From contig NZ_JAOQJK010000009.1 of assembly GCF_025567045.1 (NCBI RefSeq), positions 104,166 through 168,165 of the forward strand: 64,000 nt of DNA. The letters are read 5' to 3'. The translations under genes were made by a program, and so were the position numbers. The stretch comes from Barnesiella propionica (GTDB lineage: Bacteria; Bacteroidota; Bacteroidia; Bacteroidales; Barnesiellaceae). A model generated the notes under the pieces. The model had not been told where the DNA came from, searched no databases, and saw only the letters and a program-made list of their open reading frames with translations. Numbering within the stretch: position 1 is the stretch's first letter; every line of letters begins with the position of its first letter. Below are positions 26,933-35,973 of the stretch, piece by piece.

Positions 26933-29218
26933 ATGAAAAAGTTAAGTTTAAAGACAGGTGTCTTATCTTTATTGGCCTTGGGCTGTTCCATGAGTGTTTC
27001 GGCACAGGCTAGTGAAAATGACGGGACATATCAGATGACTGGTGGAGATTGGCAACTGTCAGTAAATCGTGCTACCGGAACAACTGATATTTCTAAAAAT
27101 CAGGTAATACTACTTAACCAAACACAGCCGTCCTTTAAATCCGGCAGTACAATTTATTCCGGTAGTCAGCTTACAGTAAAGAATATAGAAGAATCGGATT
27201 TGAATGATAAGTTCGGAACCGGAAAACAATTACAGATTACTTCTGTTACCGAAAATGAATCTGTTACTTTGGTCCAGCATTTTTATTTGTATAATGAAAG
27301 AGACTATATTCTGACGGAATTTACGATCGAATCAGCCGAAGAACTTGAGTCTAATTATATGGCTCCTATTGTAGCTTCGGGTAGTTCAGTATTTTTGGAA
27401 ACTTCAGGTAACAGAGCTCTTTTCGTACCTTATGACAATGACCAGTGGGTACGTTATAAATCAGAAAATTTTGGGAATACGGTAACCAGTTATGAAGTAG
27501 GTGCTTTATATAACCCCGATAGCAGAAAGGGCTTGGTTGTCGGTTCCGTTGAACATACTATGTGGAAGACTGGAATAGTTTACACAACGACAGAGAATGC
27601 AATGACCCGCTTGGAAGTATATGGGGGAATTACGTCTTCCGAAACACGCGATAATAAAGAACACGGTGCCGTAAAGGGAACAAAAATAAAATCTCCGTTG
27701 GTTTTTATAGGTTATTATAATGATTGGCGTGAAGGAATGGAAACCTATGCCGATGCTAATGCGATTGTGGCTCCGAAACTTCCCTGGGACCAGGGCGTAC
27801 CGTTCGGTTGGAATAGCTGGGGAGCCATACAGACCAATCTGTCAAAGAAAAATGCGACCGAAGTTGCCGATTATTTTAAAGATACACTGGTTCCGGGCGG
27901 TTTTTCGAATGACGGTACCGTATATATTGGACTGGATTCATATTGGGACAATATAACTTATACCGATCTGAGATCTTTTGCGAGAAGTTGTAAAACAAAA
28001 GGATTGAAAGCCGGTATCTATTGGACCCCGTTCGTAGATTGGGCGAAAGATCCTAACCGTACAGTAGAAGGTTCTGACAATGTAAAATATAAAGATATTT
28101 ATTTATATGCCAACGGTCAGCCTCAGACGATTGCAGGAGCCTATGCCATTGACCCCACTCATCCCGCAACAAAGACAAGAGCCGAAACCTATCTGAAGCG
28201 TTTTATCGATCAGGGATTCGAGTATATTAAACTTGACTTTATGACACACGGCTCTTTGGAATGCGACGGTCATTATGATAAAACGGTTTATACTGGTATA
28301 CAGGCATACAATCAGGGACTGCAGCATATCATTGATTTTCTGGATGGTAAGATGTATATTAATCTTTCTATCGCTCCGCTATTCCCGGCCAATTATGCCC
28401 ATAGCCGTCGTATAGCTTGTGATGCCTATAAGAAAATGTCCGAGACAGAATATACACTCAATTCCCTGACTTACGGCTGGTGGCTCGACAGAGTATATTC
28501 CTATAACGATGCCGATAATATGTGTTTTTACGGAGCTACCGTAGGAGAGAACAGGGCTCGTATGACATCCGGTTTGGTATGCGGGATGTTTACGGTCGGG
28601 GATGATTTCAGTTCTTCGGGAGCTGCTAAGGCAAAAGAACTTGCCGAAACATGTTTGCTGAATAAAGAGGTAATTAAATTGGCACGTAACGGACGTTCGT
28701 TCCGTCCTGTGGAAGGAGCGGCAGGAGATGCTGCGGCCGATATGTTTATACAACGGGTAGCGGATACGGTATATGTCGCCGCCTTTAACTATTCCATCAA
28801 AGTAACCCAGCCGCTGATAGATTTCGACCGGTTAGGTTTAAACAAAGGTACTAAGTATGTTGTACATGAGATATGGAGAGATGATATATCTCAAAAGTCC
28901 GATTCCTGGGAAGAATCGGTTCCCCGATATGATGTAAAATTATTTAAGATATATCCGGGAGATTTAGGATCGGTAGACAAAACGGAAACCGGTTCCGGGT
29001 TCCTCTGTTACCCTAATCCGTGTACCGATTGGCTGTATGTTTCCAACGACGGATTTGAAGCGAATTATACGATTCTTAATGCTTCCGGTCAGGTTGTTAA
29101 GGAAATGTCGGATTCTACAGGAATTTTATCGGTTGCCGATTTGGAAAAAGGAATCTATTTCCTCATGAGTAAAACTGCGGAGGGGAAAGTAAATACTGCT
29201 ACGTTTATCAAGCGGTAA
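26933..29218 (+). CDS. Clan GH-D (GH27/GH36-like) glycosidase with T9SS sorting domain
   Basis: A predicted exo-acting alpha-galactosidase or related enzyme (761 aa). A type I signal peptide ends SVSAQAS. A beta-sandwich domain (about 30-270) precedes a catalytic barrel with GVPFGWNSWG, YIGLDSYWD, GLKAGIYWTPFVDW, the likely nucleophile D435 in YIKLDFMTHG and the putative acid/base region SRRIACDAYKKMSETEY. The last 80 residues contain CYPNPCTDWLYVSN, YTILNASGQVVKE and LEKGIYFLMS, a clear T9SS type A C-terminal sorting domain, so the enzyme should be secreted and attached to the cell surface. It has a paralogue without this tail at 32880. Family assignment within the clan is uncertain, as is whether the leaving sugar is galactose. 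Confidence 0.82.
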   Translation: MKKLSLKTGVLSLLALGCSMSVSAQASENDGTYQMTGGDWQLSVNRATGTTDISKNQVILLNQTQPSFKSGSTIYSGSQLTVKNIEESDLNDKFGTGKQLQITSVTENESVTLVQHFYLYNERDYILTEFTIESAEELESNYMAPIVASGSSVFLETSGNRALFVPYDNDQWVRYKSENFGNTVTSYEVGALYNPDSRKGLVVGSVEHTMWKTGIVYTTTENAMTRLEVYGGITSSETRDNKEHGAVKGTKIKSPLVFIGYYNDWREGMETYADANAIVAPKLPWDQGVPFGWNSWGAIQTNLSKKNATEVADYFKDTLVPGGFSNDGTVYIGLDSYWDNITYTDLRSFARSCKTKGLKAGIYWTPFVDWAKDPNRTVEGSDNVKYKDIYLYANGQPQTIAGAYAIDPTHPATKTRAETYLKRFIDQGFEYIKLDFMTHGSLECDGHYDKTVYTGIQAYNQGLQHIIDFLDGKMYINLSIAPLFPANYAHSRRIACDAYKKMSETEYTLNSLTYGWWLDRVYSYNDADNMCFYGATVGENRARMTSGLVCGMFTVGDDFSSSGAAKAKELAETCLLNKEVIKLARNGRSFRPVEGAAGDAAADMFIQRVADTVYVAAFNYSIKVTQPLIDFDRLGLNKGTKYVVHEIWRDDISQKSDSWEESVPRYDVKLFKIYPGDLGSVDKTETGSGFLCYPNPCTDWLYVSNDGFEANYTILNASGQVVKEMSDSTGILSVADLEKGIYFLMSKTAEGKVNTATFIKR

Positions 29219-29274
29219 TTCCCTGCCTTTCTTTTTAAATTCAAGTTATATATAAGTTTAGTTAATTCTTTCCG

Positions 29275-29310
29275 GACATGATTCGTAATTTTTTAATTAC
29301 GAATCATGTC
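29275..29310 (+). terminator. Perfect 16-bp hairpin between glycosidase genes
   Basis: gacatgattcgtaatt and aattacgaatcatgtc pair without mismatch around a TTTT loop and are followed by TTTAC. It is one of the strongest hairpins in the window, a likely terminator or RNA-stabilising element. Confidence 0.6.
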
Positions 29311-29380
29311 TTTACAAGAGAGAAGCAGCTTGTCTTTTGTCTTTTCGTTTTGCTGTAAATTAAATAATCGCGAAATTATC

Positions 29381-31783
29381 ATGAAAGTCCTGAATAAAAT
29401 ATTCGTTGCTTGTATTGTCTCATTGTTATTTCCTTTTTCGGGTTGCGCCCCGCATGAAGACAATGATTTTATTATGTGGTACGAACAACCGGCCCGGGAA
29501 TGGATGGAAGCGCTCCCTATGGGGAATGGCCGCTTAGGTGCTATGGTATATGGTGGTATCGAAAATGAAAAAATAGCGTTGAATGAAATAACGATGTGGT
29601 CCGGGCAACCCGATTCTACACAAGACGATCTTTGCGGTAAAGAGAACCTGAAAAAAATGAGAGAGCTCTTTTTTCAAGGGAAAATAGAAGAAGGAAATAT
29701 GATGGGGTCCGCTTGTCTGTCCGGTGCCGGAAAATCTTTCGGTACCCATTTGCCGGTAGGAGATCTGGATATGCGATTCGTTTATGGAGAAGGAGAGATA
29801 AAAGATTACCGCAGACAACTCGATCTGGAAAATTCGATCTTGTCTGTTTCTTTTGAGAAGGGAGGAGTGAATTATTTCCGTGAATATTTCTGCAGTAATC
29901 CCGATGATGTGATGGTTATGAAATATACAGCGGATAAACCCGGAAAAATAACCACGACACTTTCGCTGAATATGCTTCGGGAAAGTAAAATACGAGCCGG
30001 AGTGGACGGCTTGAGTATGTCCGGTAAGGTTTCCTTTCCTAAGCTCGGACCCGGCGGAGTCAGCTTCTTAGGCATGATATCCGTTTTGCCGGTAAGAGGG
30101 AATATTACTTTTACCGATAGTACGGTCACGATTACAGATGCGGATGAGCTGGTTGTTTTAACTGATATCCGCACCAACTATAAATCAGAAAATTATAACA
30201 GCCTATGTGCTGAAAATATAAATTTGGCAAAAGGAAAAGATTATGAAATCCTGAAAAGTTCCCATGTAAAAGATTATCGTTCTCTCTATAGCCGGATGAG
30301 TATTTCTTTAGGAGACGGAAATAACGCTCTGCCTACCGATGTACGCAGGGAACATATAAAAGCAGGTAAGTCCGATCCTGCCTTCGATGCTTTGTTCTAT
30401 CAATACGGGCGTTATATGCTTATTTCCTCTTCCCGCCCCGGAGCGCCTCTTCCTGCAAATTTGCAGGGAATATGGAACGATAATCTGGCCTGTAATATGC
30501 CTTGGACCTGCGATTACCATCTGGATATCAATATCCAGCAGAATTATTGGTCTGCCAATGTGGCGAACCTGCATGAATGTAACGAACCATTGTTCGATTA
30601 TATCAGGCAGTTATCCGTCGCCGGACACCGGACGGCCGGAAAAGTATACGGATGTGACGGATGGGTAGCCCATACCATTGCTAATGCATGGGGATATACA
30701 GCTCCCGCAGCAGTGGGGTGGGGAATGCATCCTACTGCTGGTGCGTGGATTGCCACACATCTGTGGACGCATTATCTATATACCAGAGATAAAGAATATC
30801 TGAAAGTAACGGGATATCCTCTGCTTAAAGAGACAGCTAAATTTTTCAGGGATTATATGATAGAAGATCCGAATAGCGGTTATCTTGTTACGGGACCCAG
30901 TATATCTCCCGAAAATGCTTTTCGTTATAATAACGGGAACTGGTCTTTGTCCATGATGCCTACGGTAGATCGTTGCATCGTTTATAGTATCTATACCGCT
31001 TGTATAGAGTCATGCAAAATATTGGGAGTAGATGAAGAGTTTCGGGAAACTCTGGAAAACGATTTATCGAAACTCCCGCCGTTGATGATCGGTAAAAACG
31101 GCAATATACAGGAATGGTTGATGGATGTGGAACGGGCCGAACCGAATCACAGGCATTCTTCTCATTTATTATGCTTATATCCTTTGGGACAGATCTCTTA
31201 TACGAGAACTCCTGAATTGATGGCGGCTGCCCGTAAATCTGTCGAAAGCCAGTTGAATGCTCCCGGATGGGAAGACACGGAATGGAGCCGTGCCAACATG
31301 ATAAATTTTTATGCCCGCCTCAAAGATGCTTCCGCTGCTTATAATTCGTTACAGGGACTGTATCGTGAATTTTCCAGGGAGAATCTTATGACGGTTTCTC
31401 CGGCCGGGATAGCCGGTGCGGAAAATGATATATTCAGTTTCGATGCAAATGAAGCCGGAGTGTCCGGTATTTCCGAAATGTTGTTGCAAAGTTACGACGG
31501 ATTCCTTGAATTTCTTCCGGCTCTTCCGGCACAATGGGCTCGGGGACAAGTGTCAGGTATTTTTGCGCAAGGCGGTTTGGAGATAAATATGAGCTGGAGG
31601 GAAGGCCGGTTGAAAAATGCATCGGTAAAAGCGACGAAAGCTCATCATTTCCGCCTGAAGTTGTCGCAGTCATGGGGCAAGCCTTTATTTAGAATAGATG
31701 GAAAAGAGTTATCCCTGGACGAAGGGGACGGTTATTATACCGTGAATTTAAATCCCGGTTCGGTTTTGTCTGTACGGTATTGA
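29381..31783 (+). CDS. GH95-family glycosidase (alpha-L-fucosidase or alpha-L-galactosidase), lipoprotein
   Basis: An exo-glycosidase on alpha-linked L-fucose or L-galactose (800 aa). The start MKVLNKIFVACIVS gives a lipoprotein signal peptide with lipobox PFSGC (about residue 22); an ATG 75 bp upstream is less likely. Family motifs: GNGRLGAMVYGG, NEITMWSGQPD, WTCDYHLDINIQQNYW, SISPENAF (E511) and HRHSSHLLCLYPLGQIS. Two active-site positions differ from the family pattern as I recall it: HLDIN (D382) where HLNVN/HLNIN is usual, and FDANEAGVSG where DGNFGGTAG is usual (D688 itself is kept). The middle region also seems shorter than typical. It may have shifted specificity or reduced activity. 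Confidence 0.85.
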   Translation: MKVLNKIFVACIVSLLFPFSGCAPHEDNDFIMWYEQPAREWMEALPMGNGRLGAMVYGGIENEKIALNEITMWSGQPDSTQDDLCGKENLKKMRELFFQGKIEEGNMMGSACLSGAGKSFGTHLPVGDLDMRFVYGEGEIKDYRRQLDLENSILSVSFEKGGVNYFREYFCSNPDDVMVMKYTADKPGKITTTLSLNMLRESKIRAGVDGLSMSGKVSFPKLGPGGVSFLGMISVLPVRGNITFTDSTVTITDADELVVLTDIRTNYKSENYNSLCAENINLAKGKDYEILKSSHVKDYRSLYSRMSISLGDGNNALPTDVRREHIKAGKSDPAFDALFYQYGRYMLISSSRPGAPLPANLQGIWNDNLACNMPWTCDYHLDINIQQNYWSANVANLHECNEPLFDYIRQLSVAGHRTAGKVYGCDGWVAHTIANAWGYTAPAAVGWGMHPTAGAWIATHLWTHYLYTRDKEYLKVTGYPLLKETAKFFRDYMIEDPNSGYLVTGPSISPENAFRYNNGNWSLSMMPTVDRCIVYSIYTACIESCKILGVDEEFRETLENDLSKLPPLMIGKNGNIQEWLMDVERAEPNHRHSSHLLCLYPLGQISYTRTPELMAAARKSVESQLNAPGWEDTEWSRANMINFYARLKDASAAYNSLQGLYREFSRENLMTVSPAGIAGAENDIFSFDANEAGVSGISEMLLQSYDGFLEFLPALPAQWARGQVSGIFAQGGLEINMSWREGRLKNASVKATKAHHFRLKLSQSWGKPLFRIDGKELSLDEGDGYYTVNLNPGSVLSVRY

Positions 31784-31803
31784 TAAATAAAAATCTCTGA
31801 AAG

Positions 31804-32844
31804 ATGAAGATAACAAAAAGAGTTTTCGGGTATGCGGCATCAGGAGAACCTGTATTTTTATTCCGTCTTGTTTTGGACAACGGAGCCTATGCCGAAATAT
31901 GCAATTATGGGGCGACGTTGGTTTCCGTTGTCGTACCCGGTAAAAAAGGACGGTTCAATGATGTTGTGCTGGGATATACCAGCCTGGACGGCTATATTTC
32001 CGATACTTGTTATCTGGGCGCTACCGTAGGACGTTTTGCCAATCGTATAGGAGACGCGCAGTTTCACTTGAACGGAAAATTATATCAGCTTGAACAGAAT
32101 GACGGAGAGAATACCAATCATGGAGGATTCTCAGGATTCCATAAAAAAATATGGGATTACGAGATAAAAGATTCCGGCTTGGTTCTTACCCTTGAGAGTC
32201 CCGACGGAGAAGGAGGCTATCCCGGAAATATACGGGTAGAGGTCTCATATACGTTTACCGAGAATATGTGCCTCCTCATACATTATAAAGGCAGAACGGA
32301 CAGGGACACTTACCTGAACCTGACGAACCATGCTTATTTTAATCTGTCTGGGACCGGTAATATATTGGATCATAAACTTTTTATTCCTTCGGCATATATG
32401 CTCGATACTACGCAACAATATATACCTACGGGTGAAATGATCCCGGTAAGAAATACGGTTTTTGACTTTTCTGCTCCAATGTGTTTGGGGACTCATATAC
32501 ATGAACCGCTTCCGCAACTGATATGGAATAAAGGATATAACCACTGTTATGAAGTTCGAAACAATAAAAAAATTGCGTTAGCAGCAGAACTGACCTGTGA
32601 AGAGTCGGGACGTTCGCTGGAAGTACATACGACATTACCGGGCATATTGTTATATACCGCGGGATTTCTGGACTCTGCTTTACCAGGAAAGTCTGGAAGC
32701 CGGTACAGCCCGTACGAGGGCGTGTGTCTGGAAGCCCAGTATTTTCCCGATACCCCCCATCATGCGAATTTTCCCTCTTGCCTGCTAACCCCTGTTGATG
32801 AATATGACGAGCAAATTGAGTACAGGTTTAAAATCGTAGAATAA
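31804..32844 (+). CDS. galM: Aldose 1-epimerase
   Basis: Interconverts the alpha and beta anomers of galactose (and other aldoses), feeding the Leloir pathway. The 346-residue protein has the catalytic residues H106 (TNHGGFSGFH), H176 (LTNHAYFNLSG) and E310 (CLEAQYFPD). There is no signal peptide, so it is cytoplasmic. It lies 20 bp after the GH95 gene and 35 bp before the second clan GH-D gene, clearly within the operon. Its presence supports galactose as an end product. Confidence 0.94.
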   Translation: MKITKRVFGYAASGEPVFLFRLVLDNGAYAEICNYGATLVSVVVPGKKGRFNDVVLGYTSLDGYISDTCYLGATVGRFANRIGDAQFHLNGKLYQLEQNDGENTNHGGFSGFHKKIWDYEIKDSGLVLTLESPDGEGGYPGNIRVEVSYTFTENMCLLIHYKGRTDRDTYLNLTNHAYFNLSGTGNILDHKLFIPSAYMLDTTQQYIPTGEMIPVRNTVFDFSAPMCLGTHIHEPLPQLIWNKGYNHCYEVRNNKKIALAAELTCEESGRSLEVHTTLPGILLYTAGFLDSALPGKSGSRYSPYEGVCLEAQYFPDTPHHANFPSCLLTPVDEYDEQIEYRFKIVE

Positions 32845-32879
32845 ATAAAATCGAACAGAGAACTTAAATGTATATGCAC

Positions 32880-34880
32880 ATGAAAAAATATTTTATATCT
32901 GCTTTTTTGTTTTTATTGATCTCCGCCTTTTCGGTAAAAGGAGAAAATAACAGAACCTCTTTACATCGGGGAAATTGGACGATCAGTTATGATACGAAGT
33001 CGGGGAAAGCCGATTTTTTATACAAGGACAAATGTGTTCTGGCCGATGTCGCCGCCGTAGCTTATACCCGCAATAAATATTCATCGGATGCGTATGAACG
33101 GTGCGAAATCACGGAAGATAAGCTAAACGATGATTTCGGGAGCGGAATAAAATATACCGTTGTACATATGGGTGAAAAAAAACCGGTTATGAAACGCATT
33201 TTTTTCTTGTATGATAATACCGATTATTTTTTGACCGAGCTCGTACTGGAAAGCGACGTCCGGATAGCATCCAATTATATGTCTCCTATATCGACAGAAA
33301 AACCTGTCGATATATTGAAGAAAGGAGATAACCGGGTATTGGTAGTGCCGTTTGACAATGATAAGTGGATACGTTACAAGTCGTCACCTTTGAATTCCGG
33401 AATAAATAGTTATGAAGTAACGGCTTTGTACAATCCCGATAACAGGGAGGGACTGGTGGTCGGTTCGGTCGAACACGATACATGGAAGACAGGAATACGG
33501 GTGGAAGCCGATAGCAAGACTCGTTTGAGCCGTCTGGTCTGTTATGCGGGAGCGGCCGGGGAAACAACCCGGGACATTTTGCCACATGGTAAAGTTTCGG
33601 GAACGACCGTGAAATCTCCTAAGATTCTTTGTGGCTTCTTTAAAGATTGGAGGGACGGAATGGAAACTTTTGGCAAAGCATGTGCCGTTGTTGCACCTCC
33701 GCGGGAATGGTCGAAAGGCGTACCTTTCGGGTGGAACAGCTGGGGAAAAATGCAATTCAATATGACATATGATAAGGTACTCGAAGTTTCCGATTTTTTT
33801 GCAACTGATTTACAACCGAAAGGATTCGGAAATGATAGTATCTTATATATAGGAATGGATTCGGGCTGGAACCATATGACCGATGAACAGTTGGCCGAGA
33901 TTGTGAAACACTGCAAACAGAACGGTCAAAGGGCCGGTATATATTATACCCCGTTTACCGATTGGGGACGTAAACCGGATAAGGAATTGGAAGGCGCTCC
34001 CGGATATACATATAAAGACGTTTATCTGTATGCCAACGGTAAACCTCAGGAACTGGACGGAGCCTGGGCCATAGACCCCACTCACCCGGCAGTGCAGCAA
34101 CAGATTAAATATTTTGCAGATAAATTCAAGAAAGCCGGTTTTGAGTATCTTAAAATAGATTTTCTTACGCATGGCGCTATGGAAAGCGATTCTTATTATG
34201 ACCGTTCGGTCACTACGGGTATACAAGCTTATAACAAAGGCATGTCCTATCTCGAATCACAGTTAGAAGATTTTTATATTACGGCTTCCATCTCACCGCT
34301 TTTCCCTTCTCAATATACACATTCACGTCGCATTGCCTGCGATGCCTTCGGAAATATGAGCGATGCTGAATATACCCTGAATTCGGTCTCTTATGGGTGG
34401 TGGCTCGATGAAGTATATACATTCAACGATCCCGACCATTTGGTGCTGGAAGGTGCTTCGGAAGGTGAAAACCGGGCCCGGGTAACTTCGGGTGTGATTA
34501 CCGGTATATATATGTCCGGTGATGATTTTAGCAAGAGCGGTTCCTCCGAAGCAAAGAAAAAAGCCTTGAAATTTCTTACTAATCGGGATATAAATCAACT
34601 GGTCCGGAATGGCAGGACCTTCCGTCCGGTGAACGGAAACGATGAGAATACCGACTGTTTGTTCATGCTCCGTAGTGGGAAAGATCTGTACGTGGCTGCG
34701 TTTAACTATTCGGGTTATGATACGACAATTGAATTGCCTTTGGAAAGATTAGGTTTGAACCGGTCGGAAAAATATCCCTGTAAAGAATTATGGAGTGGAA
34801 AGAAAACTACGGAAAAAGGTTTGTTTAAAATAAAATTACCTCGGAAGGATGCTGCTTTGTATCGTTTCGAATTGGAATAG
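32880..34880 (+). CDS. Clan GH-D (GH27/GH36-like) glycosidase, paralogue without sorting domain
   Basis: A second copy of the enzyme type found at 26933 (666 aa from MKKYFISAF; an ATG four codons earlier is in frame). The signal peptide is AFLFLLISAFSVKG, type I, so the enzyme is probably periplasmic. The same blocks are present: GVPFGWNSWGKM, YIGMDSGWN, AGIYYTPFTDW, D427 in YLKIDFLTHG, SRRIACDAFGNMSDAEY. It ends directly after the barrel and C-terminal sandwich (ALYRFELE), lacking the T9SS tail of its paralogue. One surface and one periplasmic version would let the cell act on the same linkage before and after import. It is the last gene of this strand run. Confidence 0.82.
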   Translation: MKKYFISAFLFLLISAFSVKGENNRTSLHRGNWTISYDTKSGKADFLYKDKCVLADVAAVAYTRNKYSSDAYERCEITEDKLNDDFGSGIKYTVVHMGEKKPVMKRIFFLYDNTDYFLTELVLESDVRIASNYMSPISTEKPVDILKKGDNRVLVVPFDNDKWIRYKSSPLNSGINSYEVTALYNPDNREGLVVGSVEHDTWKTGIRVEADSKTRLSRLVCYAGAAGETTRDILPHGKVSGTTVKSPKILCGFFKDWRDGMETFGKACAVVAPPREWSKGVPFGWNSWGKMQFNMTYDKVLEVSDFFATDLQPKGFGNDSILYIGMDSGWNHMTDEQLAEIVKHCKQNGQRAGIYYTPFTDWGRKPDKELEGAPGYTYKDVYLYANGKPQELDGAWAIDPTHPAVQQQIKYFADKFKKAGFEYLKIDFLTHGAMESDSYYDRSVTTGIQAYNKGMSYLESQLEDFYITASISPLFPSQYTHSRRIACDAFGNMSDAEYTLNSVSYGWWLDEVYTFNDPDHLVLEGASEGENRARVTSGVITGIYMSGDDFSKSGSSEAKKKALKFLTNRDINQLVRNGRTFRPVNGNDENTDCLFMLRSGKDLYVAAFNYSGYDTTIELPLERLGLNRSEKYPCKELWSGKKTTEKGLFKIKLPRKDAALYRFELE

Positions 34881-34887
34881 AATAGAT

Positions 34888-34925
34888 AGGCGGGCTGGTA
34901 AAACACTGTTTTATCTCGTCCGCCT
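34888..34925. terminator. Bidirectional terminator between converging genes
   Basis: aggcggg at 34888-34894 pairs with tccgcct at 34919-34925, with additional inner pairing (gtaaaac with gttttat). It lies in the 56-bp gap between the glycosidase and the convergent AraC gene. Confidence 0.6.
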
Positions 34926-34936
34926 GTAATGTTTGA

Positions 34937-35827
34937 TTATCCTTTTTTCTGATTCCGGTATTTACTGGGCGACATACCCATTGTCTTTGTAAATATTCTG
35001 GTGAAATAAAAAGGATCCTCGATTCCGATCTTAGGACATATTTGAATAATTTTCATGTCGGTGAAGTCGAGATAATGGCAAGCCTTCTGGATTTTCAGAT
35101 GTATAAGGTAACTGAGTGGGGAATATCCCGTCTTTTTCTGGAAAAGGGCCGACAAATGGGAGGCGGACAGGCTTACATGGTTGGCGATATCCGCCAAGGT
35201 TAATTTACGTTCGATGTTTTCACACATAAAATGAATGACCTCATCTATGATATTTTGATTTTTATCCCGGGAAGTACCGCTTTCACGATATTCTCCCAGG
35301 AATTTCATGGAGCCCAGAAAATGAAAAAAACTGGTAATCGCATAATAGATATTGTTCATCGAATATCCCCGGCTGAGGATTCCGAAAATTTCTTCGAACA
35401 AAAGAAGCCTTTCTTCGATACGGGAATTGAAATTGGGAGATATATCGGTCGGCTTATCAAAACCGTTGGCAAAAAAAGACGCCTTATTCCCGTCAAAGTG
35501 GACCCAGTAGATTGTCCACGGCGATTTAGGTGTACTCCCGTATTTATGAGCCTTTTCTTTAGGCAGTATAAAAAACTGGTGTTCCGATATTTCTTCGTGT
35601 CTTCCGTCCAGTTCGAACCAGCCGTTTCCTTTGACACAATAAATAAGTACAAATTGCCGGGCTTCTTCTTTGGTACGTTCCCGGTAATGAAACTCAGCCT
35701 GTGGATAATAACCTATATCGGTAATATGAAGTTCTTTACCCAGTACGTCGTTCGAGATTTGTTCTACTACAAAAGCCGGCAGTACGATAGCTCTTTCTCC
35801 TTTGAATCCGCTTTTTATTTTAGCCAT
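34937..35827 (-). CDS. AraC family transcriptional regulator
   Basis: A sugar-responsive activator or repressor (296 aa). An N-terminal cupin-like sensing domain (about 20-155, with ELDGRHEEISEHQFFILPKE) is followed by two helix-turn-helix motifs (about 195-290: LADIANHVSLSASHLSALF and QICPKIGIEDPFYFTRIF). It is divergent from the MFS transporter gene with a 146-bp gap, so it most likely controls that operon and perhaps the upstream PUL. No signal peptide or receiver domain is present, which distinguishes it from the HTCS. The ligand is unknown. Confidence 0.92.
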   Translation of the reverse strand: MAKIKSGFKGERAIVLPAFVVEQISNDVLGKELHITDIGYYPQAEFHYRERTKEEARQFVLIYCVKGNGWFELDGRHEEISEHQFFILPKEKAHKYGSTPKSPWTIYWVHFDGNKASFFANGFDKPTDISPNFNSRIEERLLLFEEIFGILSRGYSMNNIYYAITSFFHFLGSMKFLGEYRESGTSRDKNQNIIDEVIHFMCENIERKLTLADIANHVSLSASHLSALFQKKTGYSPLSYLIHLKIQKACHYLDFTDMKIIQICPKIGIEDPFYFTRIFTKTMGMSPSKYRNQKKG

Positions 35828-35899
35828 AATAGTATTACTTATTCAACAAATATAATAAAAAAAAACGAATATCCTTATCTCATAAAATAATCCATGTAT

Positions 35900-35919
35900 A
35901 AAATAGTTTATTCTATTTT
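35900..35919. promoter_or_regulatory. Inverted repeat in the AraC-MFS intergenic region
   Basis: aaaatag and ctatttt are perfect 7-bp arms around tttatt. It overlaps the probable -33 box of the MFS operon (TTTG 35917-35920, then a TCAATTTG box at 35940-35947, one base off consensus). It is a candidate operator, though AT-rich palindromes can be chance. Confidence 0.4.
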
Positions 35920-35973
35920 GTTTATTGCAGAAAAACAGTCAATTTGTATCATTAAAATTAATTCATCATATCA

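Noticed and set aside
35231..35890. 219-codon open frame on the plus strand
   Set aside because: Antisense to the AraC regulator, whose cupin and HTH motifs are convincing.
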